A stretch of DNA of 64,000 nucleotides from CAJBVG01 sp943372995 (GTDB lineage: Bacteria; Bacteroidota; Bacteroidia; Sphingobacteriales; Sphingobacteriaceae), in contig CALSAQ010000001.1 of the NCBI GenBank assembly GCA_943372995.1, forward strand, positions 248,001 to 312,000, read 5' to 3'. A program made the position numbers and the translations under genes. The notes under the pieces were generated by a model. The model was not told the origin of the DNA and ran no database searches. It saw only the letters and a program-made list of their open reading frames with translations. Positions 34,496 through 43,034 of the stretch are shown in pieces (position 1 is the stretch's first letter; each line of letters opens with the position of its first letter).

Positions 34496-35089
34496 TTATT
34501 TTTTAAGTTCTTTAATTATTTTTTCTAAGTAATTCATAGAAGCGTTAAGCTCGGTGGTTTTCCCTGTTACTTTGGCTTGCATTACCGCGCCTTCTATTAA
34601 CGACATTAATATGGCTGCAAATTCAGAGGCATTGGTCTTGGCATTAATTTCTTTTTTTTCGATCCCAGTATTAATAATTCGTTCAACAGAAGCTTTCCAA
34701 AGTTTTAAAGCCTTTACAGCGCGATCTCTAAGTTGAGGATGCGTATCGTCTGCATCGGTAGATGTATTTAATACAGGACAACCAGCTTGTAAAAACGATA
34801 GGGTTAAGAATTTTCTGTAAGTTTTAGGGTAAACCAATAATTTGTCGATGCTAGATGATTGCTGCTCGATTTGTATTTTCAAATGACGAACAATCGCACC
34901 AAAATTATAATCGAAAGCCGCTAAAGCCACTTCATCTTTATTTTCAAAATTCCCATAGATGCTCCCCTTGGTGAGCCCAGTTACAGAAGTAATATCATTC
35001 ATAGAAGTCCCCGCAAATCCCTTAGCATTAAATAAGGGAGCAGTTTTTTCTATAATGTATTGTTTCGTACGTTCAGATTTTGATAGCAT
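34496..35089 (-). CDS. TetR/AcrR-family repressor
   Basis: The 197-residue regulator has an N-terminal TetR HTH: TAPLFNAKGFAGTSMNDITSVTGLTKGSIYGNFENKDEV region (~17-55). The C-terminal ligand domain resembles those of small-molecule or acyl-CoA responsive TetR proteins, with no clear ligand hint. Matching palindromes lie 33 bases before its own start and before the next operon, so it probably represses both. The downstream genes point to an acyl-CoA or thioester signal. Confidence 0.93.
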   Translation of the reverse strand: MLSKSERTKQYIIEKTAPLFNAKGFAGTSMNDITSVTGLTKGSIYGNFENKDEVALAAFDYNFGAIVRHLKIQIEQQSSSIDKLLVYPKTYRKFLTLSFLQAGCPVLNTSTDADDTHPQLRDRAVKALKLWKASVERIINTGIEKKEINAKTNASEFAAILMSLIEGAVMQAKVTGKTTELNASMNYLEKIIKELKK

Positions 35090-35121
35090 AATTTACAATG
35101 ACAGGGCAATAATAAGTAAAA

Positions 35122-35137
35122 TATACCAATTGGTATA
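35122..35137. promoter_or_regulatory. TetR-type operator before the TetR gene
   Basis: TATACCAATTGGTATA is a perfect 16-bp palindrome running into GGTATATTTT on the minus strand, the same layout as at 34464. It predicts autoregulation. Confidence 0.75.
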
Positions 35138-35239
35138 ATTTATTTTTATTTGATTGATTTTAAAATATTTACAGATATGAATATTGGTGTTTATACAATG
35201 ACGTGTACGTCAATCAATACAACTACTATTCACCAGTCA

Positions 35240-35650
35240 CTAAATAGTAGCAATGCACTTCAACTCAATCGCAATGGGTGTAGGTAAGCAATTGATTTCG
35301 CAAGTTGTACGACAAGGTAAGTTGTCTTTAAAATATTCTGCATAGATTTCATTGTACTTCTTGAAATCGTCTTTCATATTGGTTAAGAAAACGGTAACAT
35401 CTACGAGTTTATCCCATGATGAACCAGCTTCTTCTAGAATTAATTTTACATTATTGAATACCGATCGACATTGAGTTTCGATATCGTATGAAACAATATT
35501 ACCTGCTTCGTCGAGCTCAACACCAGGAATTTTTTTAGTCCCTTTTTCTCTTGGCCCAACTCCTGATAAAAACAATAAATTACCTACTCTCCTAGCGTGA
35601 GGATATAAACCAACTGGTTCCGGGGCTTTTGATGAATTGATGATGCTCAT
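35240..35650 (-). CDS. RidA-family protein, probable 2-aminomuconate deaminase
   Basis: This 136-residue RidA/YjgF-type protein shows GLYPHARRVGNLLFLSGVGPRE, the Arg of the active site in CRTTCEINCLPTPIAIELK (~113-131), and VDVTVFLTNMKDDF. In bacterial tryptophan and nitrobenzoate routes a RidA-type enzyme (AmnD/NbaF) removes ammonia from 2-aminomuconate. Here it sits directly downstream of the semialdehyde dehydrogenase that would make 2-aminomuconate, so that role is the best fit; a general enamine deaminase remains possible. Its stop codon lies inside a short heptad array (35225-35245). Confidence 0.8.
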   Translation of the reverse strand: MSIINSSKAPEPVGLYPHARRVGNLLFLSGVGPREKGTKKIPGVELDEAGNIVSYDIETQCRSVFNNVKLILEEAGSSWDKLVDVTVFLTNMKDDFKKYNEIYAEYFKDNLPCRTTCEINCLPTPIAIELKCIATI

Positions 35651-35652
35651 TT

Positions 35653-35737
35653 TATTAATTGTAAATTGTTAATTGTAAATTTTAAATTATAATTGTTCAA
35701 ATTGTATAATTGTCCAAATTGTTCAAATTATCTAATG
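35653..35737. repeat. AT-rich array of AATTGTWM words
   Basis: The gap between the RidA and dehydrogenase genes is made of 7-9 bp words around AATTGT. The dehydrogenase stop (35732-35734) lies at its edge. Periodicity is looser than in the other arrays. Confidence 0.6.
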
Positions 35738-37174
35738 GTATTTAACGCAAACATTTTTCGCTTCTGTGAAGAATCTCAAGGCTTCCCAACCGCCTTCTCT
35801 TCCTACTCCTGAGTTTTTCATTCCTCCGAATGGTGTACGTAAATCGCGGAGCAACCAACAGTTAATCCAAATGATTCCACTTTCTACTTTTTCTGCCATG
35901 CGATGTGCACGCGAAAGATTCTCTGTCCAGATACTTGCTGCTAATCCATATTCCGTTGCATTCGCATATTTCAATACTTCTTCTTCGGTATCAAAAGGCA
36001 TAATGGTAACCACTGGACCGAAAATCTCTTCCATATTAGTTCTGCAATTATAAGGCAATCCTTCAATTACAGTAGGTTTAATAAAATATCCGTTTTCGCA
36101 TCTACCACTAGGTTTCAGGGCTTCACCTCCTGTTAATATTTTGCCTCCTTCTTGTTTAGCAAGATCTATATAGGATAATATTTTTTCGTAATGTGGTTTA
36201 GAAACAATAGCACCAACATTGACATCACTTGAAGGGTCACCAATTTTTAACTCGTTTACTTTAGCAACAAATGCAGCTTTAAATTTTTCGTAAATCGGAC
36301 GTTCAACAAAAATTCGAGAACCACATAAGCAAATCTGACCTTGATTCTCAAATGAAGAACGGATGGTAGTTTTTAGCATTTGCTCGAAATTACAATCAGC
36401 AAAAATGATGTTCGGATTTTTACCACCCAATTCAAGTGATAACTTTTTGAACATTGGAGCGGCAATGCCAGCAATGGTTCTACCTGTTGCTGTTCCCCCA
36501 GTAAATGAAATGGCTTTAATTTGAGGGTGACGACTTAATGCATCTCCTACTTTTGGACCTAAGCCATGAACTATATTTAATACTCCTTTTGGTAAGCCTA
36601 TTTCTTTACATACTTCCGAAAGTAAATATGAAGTATAAGGAGTCACTTCAGAAGGCTTAGCAACTACACAATTTCCAGCTGCTAATGCAGGAGCAATTTT
36701 CCAAGAGAACAAATACAATGGTAAGTTCCAAGGAGAAATGCAGGCTACTACTCCAATTGGTCGGCGTAAGGTATAATTCACACCAATACCTTCCATAAAG
36801 TGTGTTTCTGTAGAACTTTGTTGAATGGCAGTTGCAAAAAATCTGAAATTACTTACTGCTCTTGGAATATCAACTCTACGAGCTAACGATAGAGGTTTCC
36901 CATTATCTAAACTTTCAGCAGCAACAAATTCATCCATACGAGCTTCAATACCTTTGGCAATGGCTTCAATGTATTCTGCACGTTTTTCATAATGCATATT
37001 TCCCCACGATTCTTCGGCAGCCTTTGCAGCAAGCACAGCTTGTTGCACATCATCATTATCAGAATCTGGTATCATCGAAAACACCGAACCAGTTGCAGGA
37101 TCAATATTCTCTAAATAGTGCTTTTTGCTAGGTTCTACTAGCTCCCCGTTTATATAATTTTTTAAATAAATCAT
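35732..37174 (-). CDS. 2-Aminomuconic 6-semialdehyde dehydrogenase (ALDH family)
   Basis: The ATG at 37174 gives 480 residues, normal for this ALDH group. Key residues are Asn150 (SPWNLP), Glu248 (LELGGKN) and nucleophile Cys282 (GQICLCGSR), with the NAD-site motif FTGGTATGR. The C-terminal WLLRDLRTPFGGMK and SGVGREGG fit the AmnC/NbaE and ALDH8A1 group that oxidises 2-aminomuconate semialdehyde. Placement in a kynurenine cluster supports this over hydroxymuconic semialdehyde. An upstream in-frame extension to 37264 would overlap the SDR gene and is rejected. Confidence 0.9.
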   Translation of the reverse strand: MIYLKNYINGELVEPSKKHYLENIDPATGSVFSMIPDSDNDDVQQAVLAAKAAEESWGNMHYEKRAEYIEAIAKGIEARMDEFVAAESLDNGKPLSLARRVDIPRAVSNFRFFATAIQQSSTETHFMEGIGVNYTLRRPIGVVACISPWNLPLYLFSWKIAPALAAGNCVVAKPSEVTPYTSYLLSEVCKEIGLPKGVLNIVHGLGPKVGDALSRHPQIKAISFTGGTATGRTIAGIAAPMFKKLSLELGGKNPNIIFADCNFEQMLKTTIRSSFENQGQICLCGSRIFVERPIYEKFKAAFVAKVNELKIGDPSSDVNVGAIVSKPHYEKILSYIDLAKQEGGKILTGGEALKPSGRCENGYFIKPTVIEGLPYNCRTNMEEIFGPVVTIMPFDTEEEVLKYANATEYGLAASIWTENLSRAHRMAEKVESGIIWINCWLLRDLRTPFGGMKNSGVGREGGWEALRFFTEAKNVCVKYH

Positions 37175-37217
37175 CTTTTTATAGTAAAAACATCTCAATT
37201 CACATATCTCACATCTA

Positions 37218-37997
37218 TTAAAATGCCATCGTCCTACCACCATCAACCGCAATGCTTTGGCCATTGATGTAGCCTGCAGCTGGTGAAGCTAAGAAAGCTG
37301 CCAATCCAGCAATCTCTTCGGCTGTACCAAATCTACCCGCTGGAATTTCATCGAGCATTTCTTTTTCAATTGCATCAACTGCATGTTTTGTTTTTTGTGC
37401 TTTTCCTTGTATGATGTTTTCTAGTCGCACAGTTTTTGTTGCACCTGGCAAAACGTTATTAACGGTAATGCCATCTTTTGCTACTTCAAAACTAAGGGTT
37501 TTTGCCCAACCTGCAACAGCTGCTCTAGTGCTATTTGATACTCCTAATCCTTTTAAAGGCTGACGAACAGAGGTTGATACTACATTTATTATTCGGCCCC
37601 ATTTATTTGTTCTCATGTGAGGCAGTACTGCTTGTACTAATACATGATTACATAATAAATGCGATTCATATGCGGCTAAAAAAGCAACAGGGTCGGCATC
37701 GGTAATCGGTCCAGCAGGCGGACCTCCAGTATTGTTAATTAGGATATCAATGCTGTGTTGTTGTAGGTACTGACTTATTTTGAATTGAACGTTTTTATAA
37801 TCTGAAAAATCGGCTACTAGATAATCGTGAGCGTTGTTTTGAGGTAATTCGGCGACTACTTCTTTGAGTGCTTGCTCGTTTCTTGCTACTAAGGTGATTT
37901 GAGCACCAAGACTAGCTAATTCCATGGCAATGGCTTTACCAATTCCTTGAGTACTACCACATACCAAGGCTCTTTTGCCGTTCAGGTTTAGATTCAT
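37218..37997 (-). CDS. SDR-family oxidoreductase with altered catalytic Tyr and Lys
   Basis: With the ATG at 37997 the protein has 259 residues. The NAD(P) motif GSTQGIG and the NNTGGP stretch are present, and NVVSTS keeps the active-site Ser. Where YxxxK is expected the sequence reads LGVSNSTRAAV, that is Ser and Arg in place of Tyr and Lys. A subgroup of BKR-like SDRs (cd05344 type, as I recall) shares this SNSxR pattern, so the reaction may be atypical. It is the lead gene of the minus-strand arm of the kynurenine cluster. Confidence 0.85.
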   Translation of the reverse strand: MNLNLNGKRALVCGSTQGIGKAIAMELASLGAQITLVARNEQALKEVVAELPQNNAHDYLVADFSDYKNVQFKISQYLQQHSIDILINNTGGPPAGPITDADPVAFLAAYESHLLCNHVLVQAVLPHMRTNKWGRIINVVSTSVRQPLKGLGVSNSTRAAVAGWAKTLSFEVAKDGITVNNVLPGATKTVRLENIIQGKAQKTKHAVDAIEKEMLDEIPAGRFGTAEEIAGLAAFLASPAAGYINGQSIAVDGGRTMAF

Positions 37998-38012
37998 AGT
38001 TATAATTTGCTT

Positions 38013-38072
38013 CAAAGATACAAAAAAGCATATTTAAATGCTTTGTAATGCATTTTTCAAATATTACCTTTA
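38013..38072. promoter_or_regulatory. Divergent kynurenine promoters sharing a palindrome
   Basis: On the plus strand TTTG (38042-38045), 19 bases and TACCTTTA (38065-38072) form a promoter ending 20 bases before the dioxygenase ATG. On the minus strand TATCTTTG (38013-38020) is a -7 box for the SDR operon. Between them lies the palindrome AAAGCATATTTAAATGCTTT (38025-38044), which touches the -33 region of both. One regulator bound there could switch both arms. Confidence 0.7.
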
Positions 38073-38092
38073 CCCAATCTAAATTTCAAATT

Positions 38093-38617
38093 ATGGCTAT
38101 TCAACGACCTTTCAATTTCAAAAAATGGATTGACGAAAACAGACATTTATTAAAACCTCCAGTAGGTAATCAATGTGTATATAAAGATGCAGAAAATTTT
38201 ATCGTGATGGTAGTCGGTGGACCGAATCAGCGTAAAGATTTTCATTATAACGAAAGTGAGGAACTTTATTTACAGATTGAAGGCAATATGGTACTTCGCA
38301 TCATCGAAGATGGTAAACAAGTAGATATTCCAATTAATGAAGGTGATATGTTCTTATTACCACCTAAAACACCACACTCGCCTCAACGTCCGGAAAACAC
38401 CGTAGGATTAGTGATTGAAAAAGTACGTGAGAACAAAGAGATAGATGGATTTTTATGGTTCTGTGAAAATTGTAACCAGAAACTATACGAAGAGTATTTC
38501 GAGTTAACAGATATTGTAAAACAGTTGCCTCCAGTAATGGAAAAATTCTATTCTTCAGAAGATAAGAGAATTTGCAATAATTGTGGTACAGTGATGCAAC
38601 CTCCTGTTAAAAAGTAA
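38093..38617 (+). CDS. nbaC: 3-Hydroxyanthranilate 3,4-dioxygenase
   Basis: The ATG at 38093 gives 174 residues. It opens the ring of 3-hydroxyanthranilate with O2 to form ACMS. The cupin iron ligands His51, Glu57 and His95 and substrate arginines Arg47 and Arg99 match the bacterial enzyme. The C-terminal rubredoxin-like second iron site is intact: CENC (124-127) and CNNC (161-164). It leads the plus-strand arm; ACMS decarboxylase follows. Confidence 0.96.
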   Translation: MAIQRPFNFKKWIDENRHLLKPPVGNQCVYKDAENFIVMVVGGPNQRKDFHYNESEELYLQIEGNMVLRIIEDGKQVDIPINEGDMFLLPPKTPHSPQRPENTVGLVIEKVRENKEIDGFLWFCENCNQKLYEEYFELTDIVKQLPPVMEKFYSSEDKRICNNCGTVMQPPVKK

Positions 38618-38620
38618 TTG

Positions 38621-38685
38621 GTGACATGTGACTAGTGACTAGTGACTGGTATTAGCATACCAGCATATTAGCATACCAGCATATT
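38621..38685. repeat. Heptad array (GTGACTA x4) joined to octad array (AGCATAYY x4)
   Basis: Four 7-bp GTGACNN words (38621-38648) are followed after five bases by four 8-bp words alternating AGCATACC and AGCATATT (38654-38685). The array ends four bases before the ACMSD ATG. Two periods in one spot are notable. Confidence 0.9.
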
Positions 38686-38689
38686 AAAA

Positions 38690-39697
38690 ATGAAAATAGA
38701 TATACATACACACATCATCCCGGAACACATGCCTCGTTGGGCGGAGAAGTTTGGCTACGGAGGGTTTATACATTTAGAACACCATAAACCTTGTTGTGCA
38801 AGGATGATGCAAGACGATAAATTTTTTAGAGAGATACAAGACAACTGTTGGGATCCAGAAACAAGAATTAAAGAATGCAATCACCATCACGTAGATGTTC
38901 AAGTACTCTCTACTATACCAGTAATGTTTTCGTATTGGGCAAAAGCTCAGGATGCATTAGAAGTGTCGAAGTTTTTGAACGACCATATTGCGGATGTAGT
39001 TAGAAGATATCCTAAACGTTTTGTGGGTTTGGCTACAATTCCTTTACAAGACATCGATTTGTCGGTAAAAGAATTGCATAGATGTGTGAAAGAACTGGGA
39101 TTAGCAGGAGTGCAAATTGGTTCGCATGTAAACGATTTAAACTTAAACGACCCTCATTTTTATCCATTCTATGAAGAAGCGGAGAAATTAGGAGCTGCAA
39201 TATTTGTACATCCCTGGGACATGATGGCCAAAGAAAAAATGCAGAAGTATTGGTTACCTTGGTTAGTAGGTATGCCAGCAGAATCATCGTTAGCTATTTG
39301 TTCTATGATTTTTGGTGGTATTTTCGAGAAGTTCCCCAAATTAAGAGTAGCCTTTGCTCACGGAGGTGGATCATTCCCTGCTACTATTGGTCGCATAGAA
39401 CATGGTTTTAATGTTCGTCCGGATTTAGTAGCTATCGATAATCCCATCAATCCAAGAAATTATTTAAATAAAATATACTTAGACACTTTGGTTCACGATC
39501 CAATGATGATGAATTATTTGATGGAATTGTTTGGACCTAATCAATTAGCACTTGGCACCGATTATCCTTTTCCATTAGGAGAATTAGAACCTGGAAAGTT
39601 AATTGAGAGTATGCCATATACTGATGATGTGAAAGAACGCTTAACTAGTGGAACTGCATTGGAGTGGCTAGGCTTAGAAAAATCTAAGTTTTTATAA
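38690..39697 (+). CDS. nbaD: 2-Amino-3-carboxymuconate-6-semialdehyde decarboxylase (ACMSD)
   Basis: This 335-residue metal-dependent amidohydrolase decarboxylates ACMS to 2-aminomuconate semialdehyde. Zinc ligands are His6 and His8 (DIHTHIIP), His174 (FVHPWD) and Asp291 (LGTDYPFPLG), with His224 (FAHGGGSFP). Length and motifs match the Pseudomonas enzyme. It diverts ACMS from spontaneous closure to quinolinate, so the pathway is catabolic rather than for NAD synthesis. Confidence 0.96.
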   Translation: MKIDIHTHIIPEHMPRWAEKFGYGGFIHLEHHKPCCARMMQDDKFFREIQDNCWDPETRIKECNHHHVDVQVLSTIPVMFSYWAKAQDALEVSKFLNDHIADVVRRYPKRFVGLATIPLQDIDLSVKELHRCVKELGLAGVQIGSHVNDLNLNDPHFYPFYEEAEKLGAAIFVHPWDMMAKEKMQKYWLPWLVGMPAESSLAICSMIFGGIFEKFPKLRVAFAHGGGSFPATIGRIEHGFNVRPDLVAIDNPINPRNYLNKIYLDTLVHDPMMMNYLMELFGPNQLALGTDYPFPLGELEPGKLIESMPYTDDVKERLTSGTALEWLGLEKSKFL

Positions 39698-39729
39698 GAT
39701 TAACGATTTTAAACTCACAATTATTAAGA

Positions 39730-41004
39730 ATGATTTTTGAAAATACTATAGATTTTGCCAGAGCAATGGATGCCAAAGATCCATTGAGAAAATACAGAAG
39801 TGAATTTTTATTTCCTCAGCATGATGGTAATGATGCCATTTATTTCTGTGGAAATTCTTTAGGCTTACAACCTAAGCGTACCAGAGAATACCTTTTAAAG
39901 CAATTAGATAATTGGAGCGAATATGGTGTAGAAGGTCATTTTAAAACCGAAACACCATGGATGTATTATCAAAAAACTACCAAAGATAGTTTAGCAAAAC
40001 TAATAGGTGCTAAACCTATTGAAGTGGTAGCGATGAATCAGTTGACAGTGAATTTGCATTTAATGTTGGTTAGTTTTTATCGCCCAACAGCTCAGCGTTA
40101 CAAAATAATTATGGAGGCTACGGCCTTCCCTTCCGATCAGTATGCGATAGAATCACAAGTAAAATTTCATGGATATAATCCCGAAGAGGCTATTGTAGAA
40201 ATTGCACCACGTGCAGGTGAATATACGTTAAGAACTGAAGACATATTAGCTTGTATAGAGGAGCATAAAGACAGTGTGGCATTGGTAATGATGGGAGGTG
40301 TAAATTATTACTCAGGGCAATTTTATCCATTGAAAGAAATTACTGCAAAGGCACATGAAGTTGGTGCTTTCTGTGGTTTCGACTTAGCACATGCCATGGG
40401 CAATGTTCCCATGCAGTTGCACGATTGGAATGTCGATTTTGCAGTTTGGTGTTCTTATAAATATTTGAATTCTAGTCCGGGTGGAATCTCAGGAATTTTT
40501 ATTCACGAGAAACATGCTACCAACCCAGATACACCAAGGTTTGCAGGTTGGTGGGGTTATAAAGAAGATACGCGTTTCTTAATGAAGAAAGGTTACATTC
40601 CGGAACCAGGTGCAGAAGGTTGGCAAATGAGTAATGTTCCAGTATTAACAATGGCCGCACATCGTGCCTCATTAGATTTATTCGATGAAGCAGGTATTGA
40701 GAATTTAAGAGCCAAGAGTTTATTGCTTACTGCATATATGGAGTTTATCGTTCGAGAAGCGAATACAAAAATTGGTTACGAAAAATTCATCATTATAACA
40801 CCATTGGATGAAAATTCTAGAGGCTGCCAGCTTTCTATTATTTGCAAAGAAGGTGGTAAAAAAGTTTTTGATGAGTTAACAAACAAAGGAATTATTGGCG
40901 ACTGGAGAGAGCCAGAAGTTTTACGCTTCGCTCCTGTTCCTTTGTATAATAGTTTTGAAGATGTTTTTAAGTTTGGTGAAATTATTATAATTGGGAACTC
41001 GTAA
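39730..41004 (+). CDS. kynU: Kynureninase
   Basis: The 424-residue PLP enzyme cleaves kynurenine or 3-hydroxykynurenine to (3-hydroxy)anthranilate and alanine. Motifs: IYFCGNSLGLQP, the PLP-site FCGFDLAHAMGN, the Schiff-base Lys in WCSYKYLNSSPGG (~238) and FAGWWGY. It sits 32 bases after ACMSD. Its stop codon TAA is part of two AACTCGT heptads, so the last residues (GNS) are encoded by repeat. Confidence 0.96.
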   Translation: MIFENTIDFARAMDAKDPLRKYRSEFLFPQHDGNDAIYFCGNSLGLQPKRTREYLLKQLDNWSEYGVEGHFKTETPWMYYQKTTKDSLAKLIGAKPIEVVAMNQLTVNLHLMLVSFYRPTAQRYKIIMEATAFPSDQYAIESQVKFHGYNPEEAIVEIAPRAGEYTLRTEDILACIEEHKDSVALVMMGGVNYYSGQFYPLKEITAKAHEVGAFCGFDLAHAMGNVPMQLHDWNVDFAVWCSYKYLNSSPGGISGIFIHEKHATNPDTPRFAGWWGYKEDTRFLMKKGYIPEPGAEGWQMSNVPVLTMAAHRASLDLFDEAGIENLRAKSLLLTAYMEFIVREANTKIGYEKFIIITPLDENSRGCQLSIICKEGGKKVFDELTNKGIIGDWREPEVLRFAPVPLYNSFEDVFKFGEIIIIGNS

Positions 41005-41107
41005 CTCGTAGCGCAGAACGTTCACGTCCAACTCAGCGTCATCTTAGAGTTTAGAATTTATTATTTAGAGTTTAGAATTTATTATTTAGAGTTTAGAATT
41101 TAGAATT
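40996..41107. repeat. Heptad words AACTCGT x2, a GTTCACGTCCA half-palindrome, and a 21-bp (3x7) array
   Basis: AACTCGT occurs twice (40996-41009) across the kynU stop. A partial copy of the GGACGTCC palindrome family lies at 41018-41030. A 21-bp unit made of three heptads (TTAGAGT, TTAGAAT, TTATTAT) then repeats about three times (41044-41107) before the KMO gene. Confidence 0.85.
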
Positions 41108-41128
41108 TATATTTTATTATTATAATTT

Positions 41129-42496
41129 ATGAGTCAATCAAGTAAAAATATAACATTAGTGGGTGCAGGTTTAGTGGGTTCATTACTGTCGATGTATTTA
41201 GCTAAACGCGGTCATAAAGTGGAAATTTATGAGAAGAGATCAGACATGCGTAAAGCAGGTTATGTAGGAGGTCGTTCTATCAATTTGGCCTTAAGTCATC
41301 GTGGATTCAATGGTTTAAAGGCAATGGGTCTAGATGAAGAAATACGTAAAGTAGGAATTCCGATGTACGGTAGAGTAATCCATCAGATTTCAGGAGAAGT
41401 ACAATACCAAGCGTATGGTAAAGACGACGAAGCGATATATTCGGTTTCTCGTGGAGGTCTAAACAAAAGATTAATGGAGTTAGCCGATGAACAAGAGAAC
41501 ATCAATATTCATTTTGATGAACGTTGTTACGATGTAGACATACATCGTTCTATTGCACACTTCGAAAATACGCAAACACAAGAACATCATTCCGTAAAAT
41601 CGGATTTAATATTATCGGCAGATGGCGCATTTTCTGCAGCACGTTTAGCTTTACAAACGAAGACCGATCGATTTGAATATTCTCAACATTATTTAGATCA
41701 AGGATACAAAGAGTTAACTATACCTGCTGGACCTAATGGTGAGTTTTTATTAGAGAAAAATGCCCTACATATTTGGCCTCGAAATTCATATATGCTTATA
41801 GCATTGCCTAATTTAGACGGCAGTTTCACTTGTACCCTCTTCTTCCCTTTCGAAGGTGAACTTTCGTTTGCTAGTTTAAAAACATCAGAACAAGTGAAAG
41901 CTTTTTTAGCTAAAGATTTTCCAGATGTGGTAGCATTAGCACCAAACATTGTGGAAGAGTACATGGCTAATCCCAATGGTTCATTGGTAACTGTAAAATG
42001 TTTCCCATGGGTGTATCAAGATAAGCTTGGTTTATTGGGAGATGCTGCACATGCTATCGTTCCTTTCTTCGGACAAGGCATGAACGCAGGTTTTGAAGAT
42101 TGTTTTGAGTTTGGAAACTTAATGGATAAGCACGGTGATAATTGGACTGCATTATTGGATGAGTTTCAACACATCAGAAAAGTGAATGGAGATGCAATTG
42201 CAGACATGGCAGTTGAAAACTTTATAGAGATGAGAGATAAAGTGGCCGATCAGAAGTTCTTACTACGTAAAAAAATCGAATCGAAAATTAATAGGAAATA
42301 CCCAGAGAATTATGTTTCAAAATATTCGTTGGTAAGTTTCAGTACCAAACCATATCGTTACGCATTAGAGATGGGATTCCGCCAAGATGCTTTGTTTGAA
42401 AAGGTTTTAGCAATTCCAGGAATAGATTCGAATTGGGATTCGGATGAAACCATGTTGAAAATTGAAACATTATTAAAGGAATTTAAGTTTTTATAA
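41129..42496 (+). CDS. kmo: Kynurenine 3-monooxygenase
   Basis: The 455-residue FAD enzyme hydroxylates kynurenine to 3-hydroxykynurenine with NADPH and O2. The dinucleotide site is LVGAGLVGSLLSMYLAKRG (~11-29); GGRSINLALSHRG and the FAD-phosphate motif LLGDAAHAIVPFFGQGMNAGFED (~304-326) identify KMO. The C-terminal hydrophobic tail of eukaryotic KMO is absent, as in other bacteria. It completes the plus-strand arm and, with kynU and nbaC, predicts route via 3-hydroxykynurenine. Confidence 0.96.
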   Translation: MSQSSKNITLVGAGLVGSLLSMYLAKRGHKVEIYEKRSDMRKAGYVGGRSINLALSHRGFNGLKAMGLDEEIRKVGIPMYGRVIHQISGEVQYQAYGKDDEAIYSVSRGGLNKRLMELADEQENINIHFDERCYDVDIHRSIAHFENTQTQEHHSVKSDLILSADGAFSAARLALQTKTDRFEYSQHYLDQGYKELTIPAGPNGEFLLEKNALHIWPRNSYMLIALPNLDGSFTCTLFFPFEGELSFASLKTSEQVKAFLAKDFPDVVALAPNIVEEYMANPNGSLVTVKCFPWVYQDKLGLLGDAAHAIVPFFGQGMNAGFEDCFEFGNLMDKHGDNWTALLDEFQHIRKVNGDAIADMAVENFIEMRDKVADQKFLLRKKIESKINRKYPENYVSKYSLVSFSTKPYRYALEMGFRQDALFEKVLAIPGIDSNWDSDETMLKIETLLKEFKFL

Positions 42497-42500
42497 TAAC

Positions 42501-43034
42501 ATGACCTTGGTTGAGTGCCACTTGAAAAAAATAACTTATTTAATATTGTTTTTTGTGTATACCGTATTGGTGTTTTCATGCTCAGATCCTTGTTATGATA
42601 ACAACCAAGTTTATGTAGGTAGCTCTATTGACCTAGTTGATAATTCAGGGTTAAATCCAATTAGTCTAGTAGGAAATGTTTCAAAATCTCAAACATTTGG
42701 GGTTTATTACCAATTAGTTTTTGAACCCGCTTTAAATTCAAGTTCTTGTTTCGAAGCAAATAACGAAATACCAACAAGTATAAAAATATATACAATTAAT
42801 ACATTCAATTCTAATTTTCCGTCGGGCTCTGAGATAACAAATGCTTTCAGGATTTTAAATAATGATAAATCTTATCCAGTAGATATTATTAATGCTAAAA
42901 TAAAATCACATAATCATTTATTATTATACGAAGAGCCTGAAAATGATACCGTTCATCAGTTTATAGTACATTCATTGAGGAATAATTTGATTATAGACGT
43001 AGACACTACTAGACCTATAGTATTAACGAAATGA
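42501..43034 (+). CDS. Putative lipoprotein, unknown
   Basis: This 177-residue protein has a hydrophobic signal ending in a lipobox, LVFSC (Cys ~28), so it should be lipid-anchored. The mature part is beta-rich with few landmarks. It starts four bases after kmo and overlaps the next gene by ATGA (four bases). A shorter start may exist, since the first eight residues precede the basic signal region (LKKITYLI). The pair with an outer-membrane-like protein suggests an envelope role. Confidence 0.65.
   Translation: MTLVECHLKKITYLILFFVYTVLVFSCSDPCYDNNQVYVGSSIDLVDNSGLNPISLVGNVSKSQTFGVYYQLVFEPALNSSSCFEANNEIPTSIKIYTINTFNSNFPSGSEITNAFRILNNDKSYPVDIINAKIKSHNHLLLYEEPENDTVHQFIVHSLRNNLIIDVDTTRPIVLTK

Noticed and set aside
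35240..42496. De novo NAD synthesis from tryptophan
   Set aside because: ACMSD and a semialdehyde dehydrogenase are present and no quinolinate phosphoribosyltransferase gene is nearby, which favours catabolism.
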